Source: Acrasis kona (taxonomy: Eukaryota; Heterolobosea; Eutetramitea; Acrasida; Acrasidae). From it: a DNA stretch of 64,000 bases. A program made the translations under genes and the position numbers. The stretch lies in assembly GCA_026419775.2 (NCBI GenBank), contig JAOPGA020001052.1, forward strand, positions 1-64,000, in the 5' to 3' direction. Positions within the stretch are counted from its first letter, which is position 1; each line of letters opens with the position of its first letter. Positions 58,786 to 64,000 of the stretch are shown piece after piece. The notes under the pieces were generated by a model, which worked only from the letters and a program-made list of their open reading frames with translations, made no database searches and was not told the DNA's origin.

Positions 58786-59709
58786 ATGATTGCATTGGTA
58801 TTGTTTATTGTTGGCATTGTGCCATCACTTCTTGTTACATACATGATATGTTTATGTTTCTTCTCACAAAATACAAACAAGAAACCTGTTGTTCTTAGAA
58901 GAGTCGATAAAAACTACAAAAAGACCGATGGAGAGGGAGTCGAGGATGTCCATCAAATATCATTGAACGATCCATGCTATGATCAGGTAAACAACGATTA
59001 AACCAATCAAAATCACTTAATCAAACTAGTTTAACATTGAATTTGACCAACAGTTTGGAATTATTCCTTGGAAGGGTAGGGTCAAGGCAAGAGTTGGGTG
59101 TGGACCAGTTGCTTGGGGAATGATGTTCAACTTGTACGGCAGAATGAACAAAATTCAAAAATTCAAAACACTTTTCCCTGATGACTTGGAGGGTGCAATT
59201 CCTCAAATAGTAGAATTAGGTAATATAATGCAAACAGTAAATGGTGGCCCTAGAAACCCCAAATACGATAGCGGAGCAGGTAATAATTCATCTGTCAATA
59301 AAAAATTAATTTTTAAGGTTTTACATGGCCACACAAGATGCAGTATGCTGATGTTTACCTAAAGGATACTGGATACCGCATGGTACTGTACTACAACACT
59401 TTCGGATACAAGTCTCCTCTTCCCCACAACCTTCCACCAAATGGTAGATCCATATGGGACGTTGCCGTTGACAAGGTCAAAAATGGTGTTCCAATCCTAA
59501 TTGGCTACAAATGTAATAAGATTCTACATTATGCCATTAGTCATGGACACAGGAAGAATGCACAAGGACAAGATGAATTGTACGCCAATAATGGTCACAA
59601 CTTGATTGACTTTGATAATGAGTGGATAAGAGATCCAAACTTGGAACAAGAGAAACGAAACGCTCCTTTTTATATGGTTGGATACCTTGAGGAAATTACT
59701 TCACATTAA
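58786..59709 (+). CDS. Secreted or membrane-tethered C39-like cysteine peptidase-family protein
   Basis: Exons 58786-58986, 59054-59279 and 59318-59709; the first intron (67 nt) is the longest in the window, the second is 38 nt; 272 residues. The N-terminal hydrophobic stretch is a signal peptide or anchor. VGCGPVAWGMMF with Cys83 and KILHYAISHGHRK with its His match the Cys and His boxes of peptidase C39-like (papain-fold) proteins. The Asp/Asn box is probably within GHNLIDFDNEW. Function is inferred from these motifs; activity as a peptidase is not proven. Confidence 0.75.
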
Positions 59710-59900
59710 AGTATAAAATTAAATGTACTTTTTGAGAGAACATCACTAGCTTTCTTCTTCTAGCGAAGTCTTCTTTCAGCGCTTTATATAAATGGTTGGG
59801 TGCTGATGTGTTGAAGATTGTTGTGGCAAAGTTGTTCGCTATTTATACTATTAAATTCTTTTTTTGGATTTATCAATCAAAACAAAACGCAATAATCATC

Positions 59901-60098
59901 ATGTCAAGTAGATCTTCCAACCCTATTCCTTCATTTAAAGAAGAGCATGAGCTAGAACCAATGCACAATCAAATACACAAGAACAAGACATTGGAATCTC
60001 CCAGCGCAAAGATGAGCACACAGCAAAAACAGCCAACAATACATTATCGTAATGAAATCGGACACCAACATGAAATCCTGTACATTGAATATAATTAG
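59901..60098 (+). CDS. Small hydrophilic protein (65 aa), unknown
   Basis: Starts MSSRSSNPIPSFKEEHELEP. A TATTTATA element is about 60 nt upstream and the leader is A-rich. Its TAG stop (60096-60098) overlaps the TAA stop of the opposite gene (60095-60097), a tail-to-tail overlap. No domain recognised; similar in build to the gene at 35979-36167. Confidence 0.6.
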   Translation: MSSRSSNPIPSFKEEHELEPMHNQIHKNKTLESPSAKMSTQQKQPTIHYRNEIGHQHEILYIEYN

Positions 60099-61231
60099 TT
60101 TTTTTTTTTATTATTCTTTTTCTTCTTGGAAGCTGGTTTTCCGTACTTTGAACTTTTTTCTTTGATGCTTGAGTTTGGTTGGCTTGAAGGAGGCTGACTG
60201 GACTCATTATCGCTTTGTTCATTCTGACTCAATTCAGGCTGACTTGAGGTTGAAGGTGCGGCGTTCAATTTGACTCTCTTCGACATGTTAACGACTTCGC
60301 TCTCTACGAATTTCTTGTCCTCATAATTCATCTTTTTAATGAGATCAAAGAATTGTTTTTTGATTTCCTTGTTGTCTCCCTTTCTGGCTGCATGTGTTTT
60401 GAGCAATTCAAGTGCGGTTTTCTTGGCAATCTTTGATCTATCATCTTGTGTCAAGTTTTCCTCATGGTCCTCGGGTTGAATGTTTGGTTGACTACTAATG
60501 TTACGTTCCTCTTCTGGTTTGTATTCTTGTGTGGCGACAGCTTCTGAAACATGTTCTTGATTTGGTTCTTCATTCAAGTCTGCTACAATGTCTGAGGCAT
60601 TATTTGTTTCTTTTTCCATCTGCTCTCTGCTTCTTTTAAGGGGACTCTGCTTTTCATTATTCTTGACTTCATCTTCACTATCGGAAACAACTTCGTTGAT
60701 GGAATTGTTTAGATCCGTGTGTGCAGGTGTCTCTGTGGGAGGTTTTGTTGGCACTTTTGGTGGGACAGTGGATGTCTTGGTTGGGGTCTTTCTAATACTG
60801 AAATTTATTTTTTTTATTTTATTGTTTGGTGTTGATGCAACATTGTCAATTGGTGATGCATCAAGATGGTCGCTCAAAGAGCTGTTGTTAAGGCTAAAAG
60901 TATTACTATCGTTGACTGTAATGTTGATTTCGTCTTCTACGTGATCGTTGCTAATAGTTGCATGCACTACTGATGAATTATCAAAGTAATCTTGAATGGT
61001 GCAACCTGTCCACTCAGGTACATCAAAAAGCTCTTGGTCCCTCAACCGTGTGACCATGATTCTGTTTCTATCTGGGTAATGCTTTTCATACTCAGTACAG
61101 ATGAACGATTTTAGTGAGACAATATCCCATTCTGTGTCTGGGTATACAATGAATTTGGAATCTGATTGATCGCTACCAAGGTATCTGCAATCCACCCTTA
61201 ACTTGTATTTGGTGAGATGTGTGTTCGTCAT
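60095..61231 (-). CDS. Protein with possible ubiquitin-like N-terminus and basic C-terminus (378 aa)
   Basis: Residues about 8-95 (KYKLRVDCRYLG, RNRIMVTRLRDQELFD, CTIQDYF) have the pattern of a ubiquitin-like or coilin-like beta-grasp domain. The middle is acidic and rich in Ser, Thr, Pro and Glu, probably disordered. A Lys-rich C-terminus (SSKYGKPASKKKKNNKKKN) looks like a nuclear localisation signal. No catalytic motif. Nuclear function is inferred. It is divergent from the RBR gene at 61441. Confidence 0.75.
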   Translation of the reverse strand: MTNTHLTKYKLRVDCRYLGSDQSDSKFIVYPDTEWDIVSLKSFICTEYEKHYPDRNRIMVTRLRDQELFDVPEWTGCTIQDYFDNSSVVHATISNDHVEDEINITVNDSNTFSLNNSSLSDHLDASPIDNVASTPNNKIKKINFSIRKTPTKTSTVPPKVPTKPPTETPAHTDLNNSINEVVSDSEDEVKNNEKQSPLKRSREQMEKETNNASDIVADLNEEPNQEHVSEAVATQEYKPEEERNISSQPNIQPEDHEENLTQDDRSKIAKKTALELLKTHAARKGDNKEIKKQFFDLIKKMNYEDKKFVESEVVNMSKRVKLNAAPSTSSQPELSQNEQSDNESSQPPSSQPNSSIKEKSSKYGKPASKKKKNNKKKN

Positions 61232-61440
61232 AATTGTTGAATTGTCTAATTCAATTAGTCAACCTAAACATCGGAATACAAAACACGTTGGAACTCATAA
61301 AACATGATTAGCTATGATGCCAACCATAATGGTGAAACGAAAAGATCAAGTTGTTGGAATAATTTTGGTCGCATTATCATGTTGAAGTGATCTTGAACCT
61401 TACAATCAAATATTGAAGTAAATATCCGCCTTGTTAAACC

Positions 61441-62475
61441 ATGAAGAGAGCAGCCGACACCGTCAACTCAGGCACTTCTCGCAAGAAGTGTAAAATAGAA
61501 TTTATTGATGAGGACGCTAAGGAATGTGAGGGGTGCACTGATCCCTCCACAGTAGATCTGCCAGGCTGCAAACACACTTACTGCAATTCATGTTTTGTGC
61601 AATCATTCAAAAGTGCAATCGAGTTGGGGAATTATCACGACAAAATTTGTTGTGAGCCCCTTCCTGAGTCAATGATCAAAGAGCACTTACCTGATAAATT
61701 GTGTGAGGAATATTTTGCAGCAAAAGAACGGTCCAAACATTTAAAGCGCACTTGTGTCAGTTGCCAGGTTGATATCTTCATACCAGCGGACGCAGTCGAG
61801 AGTGGTGAATTTTCTTGTGAATGTGGTACAAAGATTTGCATACAGTGCAACAAACTCAAACATGATGGAGAGTGCACCTACTCGGATACAGAAATCATGT
61901 TAAAGGACCTCGCAAAGCAAAGTGGCTGGGCCAAATGTCCTCACTGTGGTTTCACGGTCGAGAAGATCAAAGGTTGCTGCTACATGAAATGTGCCTGCAA
62001 AGCAGAATTTTGTAATAGGTGCTCGAGGCCCTGGAAAAGAGCCGAAAATCAACCACGCCACCATCGATGCCACTATTGCTCTCAAGTCGTAATAGGCATT
62101 GAGTTCGAGGAAGACGAGGAAGAAGAGGAAGACAACAGGCAATACAGCTACAGAATATTGGGAAGGCTGAGAGCAGTTCCAATCATTGGACCAAGTAGTG
62201 TTTTGGCATTTTTAGATAAAGCTGATAAGTGGGTTCAAGAATTTGTACCAAAGAAAGGAAAACACAAAACGGACATTCCCATCACTGGGCTCATCATGAG
62301 AAAAGATGAATTGAAAATACTTCCAGGCTCAAAGAAGATAAGTGCCGGCACTATTGATCGTGTGAAAGAGGAGTTAATAAGAGCCAGAGAGGAGCATGCC
62401 GAGGATGTTGTTGACGCCGCGGTGGATGTTGCAGAAGAGGATGCCGAGGAAGTAGTTGTACAAAATGAATTATAA
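61441..62475 (+). CDS. RBR-type (RING-IBR-RING) E3 ubiquitin ligase 1
   Basis: 344 residues, single exon. RING1 has CEGCTDPSTVDLPGCKHTYC-type spacing. The IBR has CVSCQVDIF, CECGTKICIQCNKLKHDGEC. RING2 has CPHCGFTVEKIKGCCYMKC; the catalytic Cys is expected at 179 (GCCYM where Ariadne has GCNHM). After RING2 come CHYCSQVV, an acidic run and a helical tail. RBR ligases form a thioester with ubiquitin before transfer. A second RBR gene follows 105 nt downstream in the same direction. Confidence 0.9.
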   Translation: MKRAADTVNSGTSRKKCKIEFIDEDAKECEGCTDPSTVDLPGCKHTYCNSCFVQSFKSAIELGNYHDKICCEPLPESMIKEHLPDKLCEEYFAAKERSKHLKRTCVSCQVDIFIPADAVESGEFSCECGTKICIQCNKLKHDGECTYSDTEIMLKDLAKQSGWAKCPHCGFTVEKIKGCCYMKCACKAEFCNRCSRPWKRAENQPRHHRCHYCSQVVIGIEFEEDEEEEEDNRQYSYRILGRLRAVPIIGPSSVLAFLDKADKWVQEFVPKKGKHKTDIPITGLIMRKDELKILPGSKKISAGTIDRVKEELIRAREEHAEDVVDAAVDVAEEDAEEVVVQNEL

Positions 62476-62579
62476 ATAGACAATGACATTTAGTTATTTC
62501 ATGTAACCAACCAATCAAAGTAAAAAAAATTGTTGTTGATGAAGTTTCATGTTCGTGGTTGTTTTGTAAAAAAATAAAA

Positions 62580-63936
62580 ATGAGCGACCCAGACGTCGAC
62601 ACAGACGAACCAATAGAGATTGAACTTGACGATAACATACACGACGATGATTATTCGGAGGATGAAGAAGCAAACTATGAAGAGGACTTACAAAATGTGA
62701 TTTTGAATTTAGATGAACTCACCACCGAACTTGACAAACGAAGAACTGAAGACGCATTTCAGTCAAAACAATCCCAATATTGCGCTGTTTGCGCTGAAGA
62801 AGATGTAGAGGTATTTGGAGGGTCTTGTGGCCACTTTTTCTGTGCGTCTTGTTGGTCACTTTACAGTATACCACTAATCCGAAATGGATTACCAACTATA
62901 AAAGTATTTTTGATTTACTGAACTAAATCTTACATCTCTAGTGTATGGATTTTGAATGTCGTAAAAATGTGCCGTACGCACTACTGAAACATCTCCTAAA
63001 AGAAGAACTATTGGAAAAGCACTTACTAAATGAAACCAAATTATATGAAGATCTCAAGCCCTGTGTGTCTGAACCATTCTGCTATAACACTATAAAATTA
63101 AATAACCAAGATAAAGAACTGCAATGCTCATGTGGAAAGAAATTTTGTGTTGAATGTTGTCAACACTGGCATTACCCTGCAACATGTGAGATGAATATGA
63201 AATGGACAGACAAGAGCAGAGATGAAACTTTATCAACTCTATGGATTGAGGAGTTCACTAAAGCTTGTCCAAAATGCAAAACAACCATAGAAAAGGTATA
63301 ATTACTTTCGACCGACTTTTAAATTTTTTCTAGAATGGTGGCTGTGACAAAATGATTTGTAGAAAGTGCGCACACCATTTTTATTGGTCTTGTGTAGCCC
63401 CAATGCCGAAAACAAAAACAACAATAGAATTCTCATCATTGGCAATTATAGCCTACAACAAATGCTGTATGCGTTCAACATTTCACAGACAATACATTAC
63501 AACACAACATCAAAAACACATTCAAGTCCTTACAGAGAAGTTGGAAGAATTCAACATTTTAGACCGGTATGATTGGGCCTTCGATACATTTGACCAGGTA
63601 TTGAATGCTAGAGAATTCCTAATGTCATGCTATTGTTTCGTCTATTATACATTTGAGTTGGAAGCAATAGCCTTAAAGAAAACAAAAAAAAAGTTAAATG
63701 ATTTTGAGGCAAGATTGAATCTTTTTGACTACCATTTAGAGTTGATGGAGGACATAATACAACGCATCACACAAATCATCTTTGACATTGCAGTTCTACT
63801 TTTTGAAAAGGGTTATAACGAAGATGTAAAGGAGAAACACAGGAAAACCAAACTAATGGTTGAAACTTTGGTGCCCCAACTGAATAACCAGAAAGAAGGA
63901 ATCCATCACATTGTGTCAAACTCAACCCTGTCATAA
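62580..63936 (+). CDS. RBR-type E3 ubiquitin ligase 2 (Ariadne-like)
   Basis: Exons 62580-62903, 62942-63295 and 63334-63936 (two 38-nt introns); 426 residues. The N-terminus is acidic. RING1 has CAVCAEEDVEVFGGSCGHFFC; the IBR has CSCGKKFCVECCQHWH. RING2 has CPKCKTTIEKNGGCDKMICRKC with catalytic Cys230. The C-terminal part (about 250-426) is helical, as in Ariadne-type proteins. It lies in tandem with the RBR gene upstream but differs in introns and length, so it is an old paralogue. The stop lies 64 nt before the window end. Confidence 0.9.
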
Positions 63937-64000
63937 TAAATTAATAAAATTGTAATATTCAAGTTGATTGACTGGACAATGAAGACAAACGTTGAGTCCG

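Overview
The window looks like nuclear DNA of an A+T-rich, free-living protist. Genes are densely packed on both strands. They have spliceosomal introns that are almost all 36-43 nt long, A-rich leaders, TATA-like boxes about 50-60 nt upstream of many ATGs, and AATAAA-like 3' ends. The gene content is eukaryotic: a full-length ABCB transporter, a Ulp1/SENP protease, RBR E3 ligases, an HSL-type lipase, a START protein, a mitochondrial PPR protein, a LYR-motif protein and a TMEM151-like protein. There are also many secreted or membrane-anchored, Thr/Pro-rich EGF or NHL proteins. A heterolobosean or other amoeboid protist fits best, but that assignment is inference; the sequence does not name the species.

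Layout. 1-18 kb holds surface proteins (EGF/Thr-Pro at 243-1523, NHL/EGF at 4309-6924, and two distantly related membrane or anchored proteins at 8251-9663 and 16579-17847), a tRNA-Leu(UAA), a gamma-glutamylcyclotransferase-like enzyme, a small p25-alpha-like repeat protein and a 1366-residue ABC transporter. An inverted copy (R1, about 1.84-3.44 kb) of a repeat lies inside this part. 18-32.7 kb is gene-poor and is dominated by two head-to-tail copies (R2, R3; about 6 kb each) of a decayed sequence that contains intron-like elements. Each copy carries a well-preserved 78-codon ORF with its own TATA box. Four ambiguous bases in R2 show that the assembly is imperfect here.

32.7-55 kb is compact and mostly well-supported genes: secreted EF-hand protein, secreted DNA/RNA endonuclease, PPR protein, His-rich secreted protein, TMEM151-like protein, double cystatin, a glutaredoxin-UBX-membrane fusion, SUMO protease, WW-domain protein, LYR protein, amidase, START protein, a second p25-alpha-like protein and a hormone-sensitive-lipase-type hydrolase. 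55.1-56.25 kb is a small element with perfect 129-nt terminal inverted repeats. 56.4-64 kb holds secreted proteins, including two candidate cysteine-hydrolase-like proteins, and two neighbouring RBR ubiquitin ligases.

Most multi-exon models here were built by joining reading frames across short GT-AG introns with a CTAAC/CTAAT-like branch site close to the 3' end. Several genes (NHL protein, WW protein, two small loci near 51 kb) carry 1-2 nt frame breaks that may be sequencing errors. There is no operon logic; recurring themes are cell-surface and secreted proteins, and ubiquitin/SUMO handling.
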